17,735 nt of DNA, taken from contig CAJLZE010000046.1 of the NCBI GenBank assembly GCA_905210995.1, forward strand, positions 1 through 17,735, read 5' to 3'. Positions 1-6,838 of this stretch are shown here, one piece after another. Under the pieces are notes generated by a model. The model was not told where the DNA came from, did not search any database, and saw only the letters and a program-made list of their open reading frames with translations. The position numbers were made by a program, and so were the translations under genes. Within the stretch, counting starts at the first letter, position 1. Each line of letters starts with the position of its first letter. The stretch is from an uncultured Anaerotruncus sp. (GTDB lineage: Bacteria; Bacillota; Clostridia; Oscillospirales; CAG-272).

Positions 1-210
1 CTGCCGCAGGCGGGCGTGGCGCTCGGTATGTCGGTAACCGTCGGCGTTCTCGGCGCCGAGGGCGCGATAATCCGCAACATCGTGCTTTTCGGTGTGCTGA
101 TATACGAGCTCGTAGGTCCTATGCTCACCAAAATGGCACTGACACGCGCGGGCGATATCGTGAACGAACCCACCGATTCCCGCCGTCCCAATACGGGCAA
201 AAAAAGATAA
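1..210 (+). CDS. Cation:proton antiporter, C-terminal fragment (5' end outside window)
   Basis: The reading frame is open from base 1, so the gene starts outside the window; 69 residues are visible. The segment begins LPQAGVALGMSV, continues with a hydrophobic helix (IVLFGVLIYELVGPMLTKMAL) and ends in a short polar tail rich in Arg, Pro and Lys. The PQAGVALG and YELVGP signatures are typical of the last transmembrane helices of CPA-type sodium/proton antiporters. Such proteins exchange Na+ or K+ for H+ across the cytoplasmic membrane. The family is known; the ion and the regulation cannot be read from this fragment. The gene ends at a strong hairpin terminator. Confidence 0.75.
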   Translation: MPQAGVALGMSVTVGVLGAEGAIIRNIVLFGVLIYELVGPMLTKMALTRAGDIVNEPTDSRRPNTGKKR

Positions 211-212
211 AC

Positions 213-258
213 GAAATAAGCTTCCCGCCTGACTTGCATCAGGCGGGAAGCTTATTTC
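213..258. terminator. Bidirectional intrinsic terminator between convergent genes
   Basis: There is a perfect 20-bp inverted repeat (arms 213-232 and 239-258, loop CTTGCA). On the plus strand it is followed by ATTTTTA. On the minus strand it is followed by a T-rich stretch (complement of 195-210). It lies 3 bases past the antiporter stop and 12 bases past the stop of the convergent minus-strand operon, so it can serve both. Confidence 0.9.
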
Positions 259-269
259 ATTTTTATCCG

Positions 270-761
270 TTATCCGACTGCGGTCACTGTAACGTTGTTG
301 CCGTGTTCGCGGATGATATCGAGCATATCATCGGTCTCGAGCCACACCGTTGCGGTGTTATCGTTGGGGTGAACGCCGATGATACCTGGCGCGTCGAGCA
401 ATGCGCTGTCAAGAAAGAATGACACCGCGCACGCGGCATCGTTCAGCAGCCCGAGCGGCGTGACCGCTCCCGGCGACAGCTTCAGTATGTCCGCAAGCTC
501 ATCGGCGGATGCAAAGCTGAGCGGCCGCAAGCCGTTTGCACGGCGGAATACTTTAAGATCGACCCTTTTATCGCCCTTTACGGTAATAAGATAATAATTC
601 CGCTTTTTATCGTCGCGCACAAAAAGATTCTTGGCATCGCATTCGGGGTGCGGGAGCCCGACCTCGGTCAGCTCGGCCATGTTATAGACCGCTTTGTGCT
701 CGGTCACCTCAAACGGAATACTCTTTTCTTTAAGAAAAGCGTAAACTTCTTCTTTGTTCAT
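270..761 (-). CDS. YbaK/ProXp-ala-type aminoacyl-tRNA deacylase (prolyl-tRNA synthetase-associated domain protein)
   Basis: This protein of 163 residues is a single YbaK/EbsC-like editing domain. Members hydrolyse mischarged tRNA in the cytoplasm, typically Ala-tRNA-Pro for the PrdX/ProXp-ala group. Visible features are the N-terminal FLKEKSIPFEVTEHKAV, the conserved lysine in CDAKNLFVRDDKKR (K44), and the late GIIGVHPNDNTATVWL motif equivalent to the HP(x)NTAT motif of the family. I chose the ATG at 761, which gives the usual family N-terminus. A TTG at 803 would add 14 residues encoded inside recR and is unlikely. The start lies 19 bases past the recR stop, and no Shine-Dalgarno sequence is close to it. 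The GGGGAGAAGGG run is about 30 bases upstream, inside the end of recR, so translation is probably coupled to recR. It is the last gene of the dnaX operon. The exact substrate is inferred from family only. Confidence 0.85.
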   Translation of the reverse strand: MNKEEVYAFLKEKSIPFEVTEHKAVYNMAELTEVGLPHPECDAKNLFVRDDKKRNYYLITVKGDKRVDLKVFRRANGLRPLSFASADELADILKLSPGAVTPLGLLNDAACAVSFFLDSALLDAPGIIGVHPNDNTATVWLETDDMLDIIREHGNNVTVTAVG

Positions 762-780
762 CGTTATAAAAGCCGGAAGG

Positions 781-1380
781 TCAGAATTCCCTTCTCCCCT
801 CAAGCGCGCGGGAGAGCGTCACCTCGTCGGCATACTCAAGCTCGCCGCCCACGGGAATACCGTAGGCAAGGCGGGTCGTTTTTATTCCCGTAGGCTTCAG
901 CAGTCGCGCAATGTACATTGCCGTCGCCTCGCCCTCAACGGTCGGGTTCGTGGCAATGATTATTTCGTGTATATCGTTTGTACCGATGCGTTCCATCAGC
1001 TCGCGCAGGCGCAGCTTGTCGGGTGTCACGCCGTTGACGGGCGACAGTGCACCGTGAAGGACGTGATATGTCCCGCGGTATTCGCGCACGCGCTCCATCG
1101 ACATTACAGCCTTTGTGTCCTGCACGACGCAGATGGTGCTGCGGTCGCGCGTTGGATCGGAGCATATCGGGCACACGTCAAGGTCGGTGAGGTTCTGGCA
1201 CACCGGGCAGAGGTGGATCTTGTCCTTTGCATCGAGTATAGCACGGGCAAAATTCTCCGCCTCGTCGCGGCTCATATCGATGACCGAGAACGCAAGCCTC
1301 ATCGCCGTGCGCTTTCCCACACCCGCAAGCCTTGCAAACTGCTCAGCAAGCACCTCAAGCGAGGCAATATAGTCAGCCAT
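781..1380 (-). CDS. recR: Recombination protein RecR
   Basis: This 199-residue protein has the usual RecR length. RecR acts with RecO and RecF in loading RecA at single-strand gaps during DNA repair. The N-terminal helix-hairpin-helix is visible as LARLAGVGKRTAMRLAF-like sequence near residues 16-31. The Cys4 zinc finger is formed by C58, C61, C70 and C73 (CPVCQ ... CPIC). A Toprim domain follows from about residue 82, including VVQDTKAVMSMER and the YHVLHGALSPVNGV segment. The ATG lies only 2 bases after the ybaB stop, and the ybaB-recR pair downstream of dnaX is a conserved Firmicute and proteobacterial arrangement. The function is well established; no unusual residue was seen. Confidence 0.97.
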   Translation of the reverse strand: MADYIASLEVLAEQFARLAGVGKRTAMRLAFSVIDMSRDEAENFARAILDAKDKIHLCPVCQNLTDLDVCPICSDPTRDRSTICVVQDTKAVMSMERVREYRGTYHVLHGALSPVNGVTPDKLRLRELMERIGTNDIHEIIIATNPTVEGEATAMYIARLLKPTGIKTTRLAYGIPVGGELEYADEVTLSRALEGRREF

Positions 1381-1382
1381 GC

Positions 1383-1745
1383 TTAAAATCCGAGTCCGCC
1401 GGCGCTGGGCAGTCCCGATTTCGCGGTAAGCGCCTGCGTTTCCTCTTCGTAAACGGTCTCGACCTTTCTTATAGCCTCGTTCACGGCAGCCATGAGGATG
1501 TCCGCAAGCGTTTCGGTATCGTCGGGATCGACCACCTCGGGCGCCATTTCGATAGCGACAAGCTCTTTTTTGCCGTTCATTTTGACCTTCACGGCTCCGC
1601 CGCCCGCCGATATCTCATATTCGCGCGCCTCAAGCTCCTCGGTCAGCGCAGCCATGTCGTTCTGAAATTTCTCATACTGGCGCATGAGCGCGTTCATGTT
1701 TGCGGGTCCGCCCCCGCCGATGCCCTTCGGTATTCTTGCTTTCAT
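1383..1745 (-). CDS. YbaB/EbfC family nucleoid-associated protein
   Basis: This 120-residue protein matches the YbaB/EbfC family, small dimeric DNA-binding proteins associated with the nucleoid. Residues 1-20 are the Gly-rich, Met-rich leader common in the family. The core has the helix MNALMRQYEKFQNDMAAL, the strand segment with AGGGAVKVKMNGKKELVAIEM, and the C-terminal helix with LADILMAAVNEAIRKVE. A strong Shine-Dalgarno (AAGGAGAGG) precedes the ATG. It sits between the zinc-ribbon protein (21-base gap) and recR (2-base gap), so all are probably on one mRNA. Its molecular role in recombination or nucleoid structure is known only in outline for the family. Confidence 0.95.
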   Translation of the reverse strand: MKARIPKGIGGGGPANMNALMRQYEKFQNDMAALTEELEAREYEISAGGGAVKVKMNGKKELVAIEMAPEVVDPDDTETLADILMAAVNEAIRKVETVYEEETQALTAKSGLPSAGGLGF

Positions 1746-1766
1746 TTTTCTGTCCTCTCCTTAACA

Positions 1767-2168
1767 TCAGGGTAGTTTTCTGCCGCAGCTGTTGCAGAAT
1801 TTGAAGTCATCACGGACCTCGGCACCGCAATACGGGCAGAATTTATTTGTTTTATTATTGTTTGTGCAGTCATTGCTGCCGCTTTCCGGCGCATCTCTGC
1901 GGGCGCCGAAGCGCTCGTTGAGCGGATCGGGCTCCTCGCTGCCGTCGGTTATGTCGAACGACGAATAGCGGTTTTTTGACGTGGCGTTTTTGAAATTATA
2001 TATCGACATCGCCACTGCGGCTCCCACGAACACGAAGCCGAACAGCCCGAAGAGTACGCCGCCCATGGAAAACGCCGATACCGTCCAAATGATACCGAAC
2101 AGTGCCGCAAATATTCCCGCGATACCGCCCATGAATGACGGACCGCGCCCCGGCTTTACGCTCTTCAT
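1767..2168 (-). CDS. Small membrane protein with C-terminal zinc ribbon, function unknown
   Basis: This 133-residue protein has no recognisable enzymatic domain. Residues about 12-57 are hydrophobic and form two transmembrane helices (MGGIAGIFAALFGIIWTVSAF, then GVLFGLFGFVFVGAAVAM). A polar, probably flexible linker follows. The protein ends in a double CxxC zinc ribbon, CPYCGAEVRDDFKFCNSCG, of the zinc-ribbon_2 kind common in Firmicute membrane proteins. The start is the ATG at 2168, because a GGAG Shine-Dalgarno sits in the last codons of dnaX and the ATG lies 4 bases after the dnaX stop; the longer frame to 2237 would run inside dnaX. The gene is inserted between dnaX and ybaB, which are usually adjacent. 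Topology and function are inferred only from sequence character. Confidence 0.85.
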   Translation of the reverse strand: MKSVKPGRGPSFMGGIAGIFAALFGIIWTVSAFSMGGVLFGLFGFVFVGAAVAMSIYNFKNATSKNRYSSFDITDGSEEPDPLNERFGARRDAPESGSNDCTNNNKTNKFCPYCGAEVRDDFKFCNSCGRKLP

Positions 2169-2172
2169 CTTC

Positions 2173-3819
2173 TCACTCCTGCTGTCTGCCGCCGTCGGCA
2201 AGCGAGCCGAGCTCGCTGTCAAGCAGCGCCGCGGCATCGGGATCCTCCGACGCGGGCAGCACCTCGACCTTTACCGCATTCGGCGCAATGCGGCGTTCAA
2301 GCACCGCGGATGCCGCCGATGCGATAAGATTCAGGCTTTTCTCGCGCGAGAGAAGATTTTTTGTGAACTGCGTCTCGCAATACAGCAGCACCCTGCCGGC
2401 ATCGTCATATGCGCGGCATTTGCGAACAAATCCGCCAAGACCCTTGTCTGCCTCGGCGACACGCTCGGCGATCTCGGCAAAATTGCGTATCGGCTTGCGC
2501 GCCGGCGCAGTTTCTTCCTCTTTTTTCTTTTCCTTTGCAGGCGTTTCGGGTGCCTTTTGAGGCTCGGGGTATACGACGACCTTCGGCGGCGCCGCCGGTG
2601 CATCGCCCAATGTGACCTCGGAGTCGGCGACCGGGCGCGACTCGTCGAACGACGGCAGCGTGACCGCCATACCGCCCGCAAGTGCGCTCTCAAGCGCTGC
2701 TATGCGTGACAGAAGTGCCTCGGGACGCGTGTCAAGACGCTCGTCAGCCATGCGCAGCAGCGTCATTTCAGCCACCGAGCGGCGTATAGCTCCCGCCCGC
2801 TGCATTGCAAGATATGCGTCGTCAAGCAGGCGGCTGTGATACATGAGCGTTTCGCGCGTGAAAAGCGCAGCGTCGGAACGCAGAGCCTCCGCCTCAGCCT
2901 CGGTGAGGTCAAGATATTTTATCGCGTCGGCTCCGGTCTTTATCACGAGCATATCACGGTAATACGAGATAAGCTCGCCCCAGAAAACGGTGATATCCTT
3001 TGCCGACGAGTCCGTTTCAAAAACGATATCGAACAGCTCCGCAGCATTTTTGGCGGCAAGCGCGCGCGCCGTGCGCGAGACCGTGCCGCGCCCCGTCGAT
3101 CCGACGGCGTCGTTTACGACCGCGGGAGTTATCTTCTCTCTTCCTCCCGCACAAAGCTCAAGCAGACTTATCGCATCGCGCATTCCGCCCTGCGCAAGAC
3201 GCGCAAGCATGAGCGCCGCGTCGTGATCGAGGTCGATGTTCTCGCATTTCGCGATATATTCGAGTCTTCCCGTGAGCACCGGCACCGGAATGCGGCGGAA
3301 ATCGAAGCGCTGGCAGCGCGATATGATCGTTGCGGGGAGCTTTTGCAGCTCTGTCGTGGCAAGTATGAATATAACGTGCGACGGCGGCTCCTCAAGCGTT
3401 TTGAGCAGCGCATTGAAGGCGCTCTGCGACAGCATATGCACCTCGTCGATGATATAAACGCGGTATCTGAGGCTTGAGGGAGTGTAAACCACCTCGTCAA
3501 GTATCGCGCGTATGTCGTCAACCTTGTTGTTTGACGCCGCATCCATTTCAAGAATGTCGGTCTCGCCACCGGAATCCATCAGCCGGCACGCCGCACACTT
3601 TCCGCACGGGCTGCCGTCTACCGGCGATTCGCAGTTAACGGCGCGCGCCAGTATCTTGGCAGACGTGGTCTTTCCGGTGCCGCGCGAGCCGCAGAAAAGA
3701 TAGGCGTGGCTTATCTGACCGTGCGCCGTCTCATATTTGAGCACCCTCGTGATATGATCCTGACCGCACACATCGTCAAACGTGCGCGGGCGGTATTTAC
3801 GGTATAACGCCTGATGCAC
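2173..3819 (-). CDS. dnaX: DNA polymerase III subunits gamma/tau
   Basis: This 548-residue protein is the clamp-loader ATPase that loads the beta clamp and, as tau, links polymerase cores. Visible features from the GTG start are the entry motif ALYRKYRP, Walker A GSRGTGKT (44-51), the zinc-binding cysteines C63, C72, C75 and C78, Walker B VYIIDE (121-126), and the sensor-1/arginine-finger segment ending ISRC (about 166-169). Domain III and a Lys/Glu-rich hinge (AKEKKKEEE) lead into the C-terminal tau region. I chose the GTG at 3819 because GGGGAGG lies 6 bases upstream and the protein then begins HQALYRKYRP as in the family; a TTG at 3852 would intrude on the SRP RNA. The gene follows the SRP RNA and leads the ybaB-recR operon. 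I see no classical A-AAA-AAG frameshift signal in the reading frame. Confidence 0.97.
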   Translation of the reverse strand: MHQALYRKYRPRTFDDVCGQDHITRVLKYETAHGQISHAYLFCGSRGTGKTTSAKILARAVNCESPVDGSPCGKCAACRLMDSGGETDILEMDAASNNKVDDIRAILDEVVYTPSSLRYRVYIIDEVHMLSQSAFNALLKTLEEPPSHVIFILATTELQKLPATIISRCQRFDFRRIPVPVLTGRLEYIAKCENIDLDHDAALMLARLAQGGMRDAISLLELCAGGREKITPAVVNDAVGSTGRGTVSRTARALAAKNAAELFDIVFETDSSAKDITVFWGELISYYRDMLVIKTGADAIKYLDLTEAEAEALRSDAALFTRETLMYHSRLLDDAYLAMQRAGAIRRSVAEMTLLRMADERLDTRPEALLSRIAALESALAGGMAVTLPSFDESRPVADSEVTLGDAPAAPPKVVVYPEPQKAPETPAKEKKKEEETAPARKPIRNFAEIAERVAEADKGLGGFVRKCRAYDDAGRVLLYCETQFTKNLLSREKSLNLIASAASAVLERRIAPNAVKVEVLPASEDPDAAALLDSELGSLADGGRQQE

Positions 3820-3858
3820 TTCACGCCTCCCCGTCCGAAAAGGACCTTGCAAAAATCC

Positions 3859-4154
3859 GGCTGCAAAATAAGACCATACACCCCAAAGTCGAACATCGCC
3901 GCCGCGCGTTACTCACCGCCCGTGCTCAGAACAGGCATCCCTGCGGCACATCCGGTAAACTGCTTAATGCTGCTTGGTTCCCCACCTGACATGGTTCACA
4001 GCCCCGGATTGCGCAGGACCCGCTCCTCAACACACGTTCGGCGTCTCGGACCGCGTCGGTTCAGCCCTCGTTCGGGGGATGCACCCCCGCTTTAGCGGAT
4101 TTCGGGTACAGGGCACCGCTAACTCCCCGGCTGGTATGGCCTTATTTCACAGCC
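3859..4154 (-). ncRNA. ffs: Signal recognition particle RNA, large bacterial type (with Alu domain)
   Basis: The minus strand carries the SRP domain IV core: GTCAGG (complement of 3985-3990), a TGG-GGAA-CCA tetraloop stem, then AGCAGC (complement of 3969-3974). The Alu-domain hallmark GGGGAGTTAGCGGTGCCC is near 4110-4127. TGTGCCGCAGGGATGCCTG and GAGTAACGC follow on the 3' side, as in Bacillus-type scRNA. The ends form helix 1: complement of 4134-4154 pairs with complement of 3859-3880 over about 20 bp with wobbles. This sets the approximate boundaries at 296 nt. The RNA scaffolds Ffh for co-translational membrane targeting. A T5 run (3851-3855) just after helix 1 could end transcription, although dnaX starts only 40 bases further on. 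The mature ends are estimates. Confidence 0.93.
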
Positions 4155-4181
4155 GAAGCCTAAAATAAGTTTACGGATAAT

Positions 4182-4210
4182 ATTATACCAAAAAACACGC
4201 GGGAATGCAA
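4182..4210 (-). promoter_or_regulatory. ffs promoter: Sigma-A promoter for SRP RNA and probably the dnaX operon
   Basis: On the minus strand the -35 is TTGCAT (complement of 4205-4210), the spacer is 17 bp, and the -10 is a perfect TATAAT (complement of 4182-4187). The predicted start is near 4175, about 20 bases ahead of the SRP RNA helix 1. No separate promoter is evident between the RNA and dnaX, so read-through probably supplies dnaX. Confidence 0.85.
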
Positions 4211-4244
4211 TAGCTTTTCCCGAATTTTTTAACACCTTATAATA

Positions 4245-4276
4245 CGTCCGCGGCGGTTTTCGCCGCGTTTGCGGGA
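4245..4276. repeat. Imperfect inverted repeat between divergent promoters
   Basis: CGTCC (4245-4249) can pair with GGACG (4272-4276). Inside, CGCGGCG (4249-4255) pairs with CGCCGCG (4261-4267) around a GTTTT loop. The element lies in the roughly 115-base gap between the SRP RNA promoter and the plus-strand promoter at 4326. No T-run follows closely on either strand, so a terminator role is weak; a regulatory site is only possible. Confidence 0.4.
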
Positions 4277-4325
4277 CGCTTCCGGATGAAAAAGAAAACT
4301 TTTATTGTTTTTCGATAAAAAACTA

Positions 4326-4354
4326 TTGACAAACGATCGCGCGTATGCTATACT
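4326..4354 (+). promoter_or_regulatory. Sigma-A promoter for the DUF2975-HTH-DUF4173 operon
   Basis: A perfect TTGACA (-35, 4326-4331), a 17-bp spacer and TATACT (-10, 4349-4354) lie upstream of the gene at 4415. The leader of about 55 nt contains a short GGAAG-ATG-CTTCC hairpin and the Shine-Dalgarno GAGAGG. Confidence 0.88.
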
Positions 4355-4414
4355 GTCTGCAACGGAGCGGAAGATGCTTCCTCTCCGCACGATAACGAAT
4401 GAGAGGATATCAAT

Positions 4415-4882
4415 ATGTTGAAAATCGGAAGACGTGCCTCGTGCACCATATCGCTTGTACTGTCCGTCGTGACGCTCGCGGCGGTGGTCGTTGCGGCATT
4501 CTTTATGCCGCGCATAGCCGAGGTGTATTGCAGAGCTCATGTCACCCCCGCAGACGCGCCGTTTTATCTGCGCTACACATTCATACTTGTCGTTTCTTAC
4601 CTGATACTTGCCGTCGCCGCAGCGTGTGCTGCGGTACTGCTCACCCTTCTGCTGGCGCTGCGCCGCGGAGAAGTGTTCACCGCCGCGAACGTTGCGCGTC
4701 TGCGCGCCGTTTCGTGGGGCTGCATAATCGCCGCGTTCCTGTTTGCGGCTCTGACGCCGAAGTTTATCATCTCGGCAGCCGTCGCTTTTATCGCCTTCTT
4801 TGTCGGGCTGTGCCTCAGGATAGTCAAAAACGCCTTTGAGGAAGCCTCGGCGCTCAAAGAAGAAAACGATTTCACCATCTGA
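4415..4882 (+). CDS. DUF2975 domain membrane protein (YoaS-like)
   Basis: This 155-residue integral membrane protein has four hydrophobic helices at about residues 8-32, 54-82, 99-117 and 118-136. The family-diagnostic motif GEVFTAANVARLR occupies residues 85-97, after helix 2. The C-terminus is charged (AFEEASALKEENDF). DUF2975 proteins are of unknown function and are nearly always encoded next to a small YozG-type HTH regulator, as here (14-base gap to the next start). The ATG at 4415 has GAGAGG 8 bases upstream. The pairing suggests the regulator controls, or senses through, this membrane protein; that is inference from context. Confidence 0.88.
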   Translation: MLKIGRRASCTISLVLSVVTLAAVVVAAFFMPRIAEVYCRAHVTPADAPFYLRYTFILVVSYLILAVAAACAAVLLTLLLALRRGEVFTAANVARLRAVSWGCIIAAFLFAALTPKFIISAAVAFIAFFVGLCLRIVKNAFEEASALKEENDFTI

Positions 4883-4896
4883 CAGAGGAAAGTAAA

Positions 4897-5121
4897 ATGA
4901 TAACCGTAAATCTTGATGTTATGATGGCAAAACGCAAGATGTCCCTCGGCGAGCTTTCCGAGCGCGTGGGCATCACACAGGCGAATCTCTCCATTCTGAA
5001 AAACAACAGAGCCAAAGCCATACGTTTTTCAACTCTCGACGCGATCTGCCGCGTGCTCAACTGCCGCGTTGAGGACATTCTCGAATACGAAGAAAAGGAG
5101 TCGGACAATGAACGGCAATGA
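4897..5121 (+). CDS. XRE-family HTH transcriptional regulator (YozG-like)
   Basis: This 74-residue protein consists of a single Cro/C1-type helix-turn-helix. The core runs from MSLGELSERVGITQANLSILKNNRA through IRFSTLDAICRVLNCRVEDIL, followed by a short acidic tail. This is the compact form found beside DUF2975 genes (YozG of Bacillus subtilis type). It probably binds DNA as a dimer and may regulate its own operon promoter at 4326; no operator was identified. The Shine-Dalgarno AGAGGAAAG precedes the ATG. Its last codons overlap the next gene's start by 14 bases, which implies translational coupling. Confidence 0.92.
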   Translation: MITVNLDVMMAKRKMSLGELSERVGITQANLSILKNNRAKAIRFSTLDAICRVLNCRVEDILEYEEKESDNERQ

Positions 5122-6724
5122 ATCAATGCTTCCCGATGGCACCGTTCAGACAGCCGTCACTCAAAAGCGCGAAGCGAGACCGTGCGAGGTCGCGTTCGCA
5201 TGGATAGCGATCGTCGCAGCATACCTCTGGTGTCGCCTTACACCCGCAAGCACGCGCCCCCTCGGCGCATTTATTATGACGCTTGCGCTCTTTATCGCGG
5301 GCGGAGTATTTCTCGCCCTCTCTGGAGCGCGTCAGAACCGCCGTTCTATCCCGTGCGCGGCGTCAACGCTCATTCTTTCCCTTTCGTTTATACTTTCGTC
5401 AAACGGATTCATCCATTTTCTCACGCTCGCATGGGTGCTTTGCTGCTTCATGCTCTGGGTGCTGCTCTCATACGGAGGCGGGCTTGAAAAATATCCGGGA
5501 GACCTTTTATTCTACGATACCGTAAAAGCCGTATTCGTTATGCCCTTCGCATCATTCGGCGCAATCTTTTCTTCTCTTCTCCCGACACGCACCAAGGACG
5601 ACGACGGCGCACGGCGGCGCGGCGGCAAACAGGTCGGCTTTGCCGTTATCGGTCTGCTCATAGCCGTGATACCGACGGCTGTCGTGATACTGCTGCTTTC
5701 ATATGACAAGAACTTTTCCGAGATCGGATCGAAGCTGTTCAAATTCATTTCGGGCGACATTCTTGACCGCCTGCTGGCGCTCCTCTTTGCCGTTCCCGTC
5801 GCCGCATACGGCTTCGGCGCGTTCATTTCCGGCATCGACCGAAAGCACGAAAAGTATATGTCCGCCGACGCCTGCCGCAAATTCTCCGGCACGGTGAAAT
5901 TTGCCCCCGAGGTGATGGCATGCTTTGCAATGCTGCCGCTCCTCACGGTATATGCGGTGTTCTTCGTATCGCAGTGGAACTACTACGTCTCGGCGTTCTC
6001 CGGCAAGCTGCCCGAGGGTATTGACATCTACTCACAGTACGCCCGCGACGGCTTCGGCGAGCTTTGCGCGGTGTCGGGCATCAACGCGACTGTGATGATA
6101 ACCGTGTCTGTATTTACGAGGCGCAGACAGCCCGACCGCCACAGCCCCGCCACGCGCGTGTTTATCGGGCTTCTGTCGGTCTCCACGCTGATACTCATTG
6201 CCACGGCGATATCAAAAATGGTGCTGTATATTCGCGCGTACGGTCTGACCCGCCTGCGTGTTTACGCCTCGTGGTTCATGATATTGCTCGCCGCAGGCTT
6301 CCTCATCATGCTGATAAAGCAGATAATACCGAAGACCAACGCCGTGTGTGCGATGCTTGCGGCTTTCATCCTGCTTTTCGGCGTGCTGGCTCTTTCCGAC
6401 CCCGACCGTCAGATAGCAAGATACAATGTAGACCGCTATATCGAGGGCACGCTCTTCCTTCCCGACAAAGACGGGATCGACAGGCTTGTCGATGAGTGCG
6501 GCGACTCGGCAATACCGGAGACAGTTCGCCTTTATACGGCGCTTGAAGGCAGGAGCGATGCCGAAAACACACGGAATGCAATAAGATCCAACCTCTCCGG
6601 CTGGCTCAAAAAAGACAAGGCGGAAGGCACGGACATTCTACGCACGACACTGCCGAAGCTGCTCGCACGCCGCGCGATCGGCACCGTACCGGAGATTTCG
6701 GATACGTCCGCCGGAAAAAAATAA
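5108..6724 (+). CDS. DUF4173 (DUF4153-like) polytopic membrane protein
   Basis: This 538-residue protein has about ten or more hydrophobic helices spread over residues 28-430 and a soluble C-terminal domain (about 431-538). Family motifs are YSQYARDGFGELC (308-320) and YIRAYGLTRLRVY (374-386), which mark DUF4173 proteins. Their function is unknown. I chose the ATG at 5108 because AAGGAG lies 7-8 bases upstream, inside the HTH gene; the frame stays open to 5069 but without such support. The start overlaps the HTH gene by 14 bases, so the three genes form one operon. No clear terminator follows; the next promoter starts 40 bases downstream. A link to envelope sensing or growth control is a guess from context and is not shown by the sequence. 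Confidence 0.88.
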   Translation: MNGNESMLPDGTVQTAVTQKREARPCEVAFAWIAIVAAYLWCRLTPASTRPLGAFIMTLALFIAGGVFLALSGARQNRRSIPCAASTLILSLSFILSSNGFIHFLTLAWVLCCFMLWVLLSYGGGLEKYPGDLLFYDTVKAVFVMPFASFGAIFSSLLPTRTKDDDGARRRGGKQVGFAVIGLLIAVIPTAVVILLLSYDKNFSEIGSKLFKFISGDILDRLLALLFAVPVAAYGFGAFISGIDRKHEKYMSADACRKFSGTVKFAPEVMACFAMLPLLTVYAVFFVSQWNYYVSAFSGKLPEGIDIYSQYARDGFGELCAVSGINATVMITVSVFTRRRQPDRHSPATRVFIGLLSVSTLILIATAISKMVLYIRAYGLTRLRVYASWFMILLAAGFLIMLIKQIIPKTNAVCAMLAAFILLFGVLALSDPDRQIARYNVDRYIEGTLFLPDKDGIDRLVDECGDSAIPETVRLYTALEGRSDAENTRNAIRSNLSGWLKKDKAEGTDILRTTLPKLLARRAIGTVPEISDTSAGKK

Positions 6725-6764
6725 AAAACAGGCTCAAAAAAATAAAATATTTACCTTTATACGC

Positions 6765-6793
6765 TTGAAGTCGGCGCCGCTTATTGGTATAAT
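6765..6793 (+). promoter_or_regulatory. Sigma-A promoter for the anchored-protein/vanZ pair
   Basis: TTGAAG (-35, 6765-6770), a 17-bp spacer and a perfect TATAAT (-10, 6788-6793) sit 45 bases upstream of the ATG at 6839. The Shine-Dalgarno AAAGGA follows in the leader. Confidence 0.82.
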
Positions 6794-6838
6794 GTAGTAT
6801 TCAATAATCAGTATCAGCGTGAAAGGAACGCAGCTCCC

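Noticed and set aside
2515..2535. A6-containing run in the dnaX hinge as a programmed frameshift site for making gamma
   Set aside because: In the reading frame the codons are AAG AAA AAA GAG, not the A-AAA-AAG slippery order. A -1 shift would add about 40 residues before a stop, and no strong stem was seen just downstream.
4238..4243. TATAAT on the plus strand as a further promoter
   Set aside because: There is no acceptable -35 at 16-18 bases upstream, and a perfect TTGACA/TATACT pair lies at 4326.
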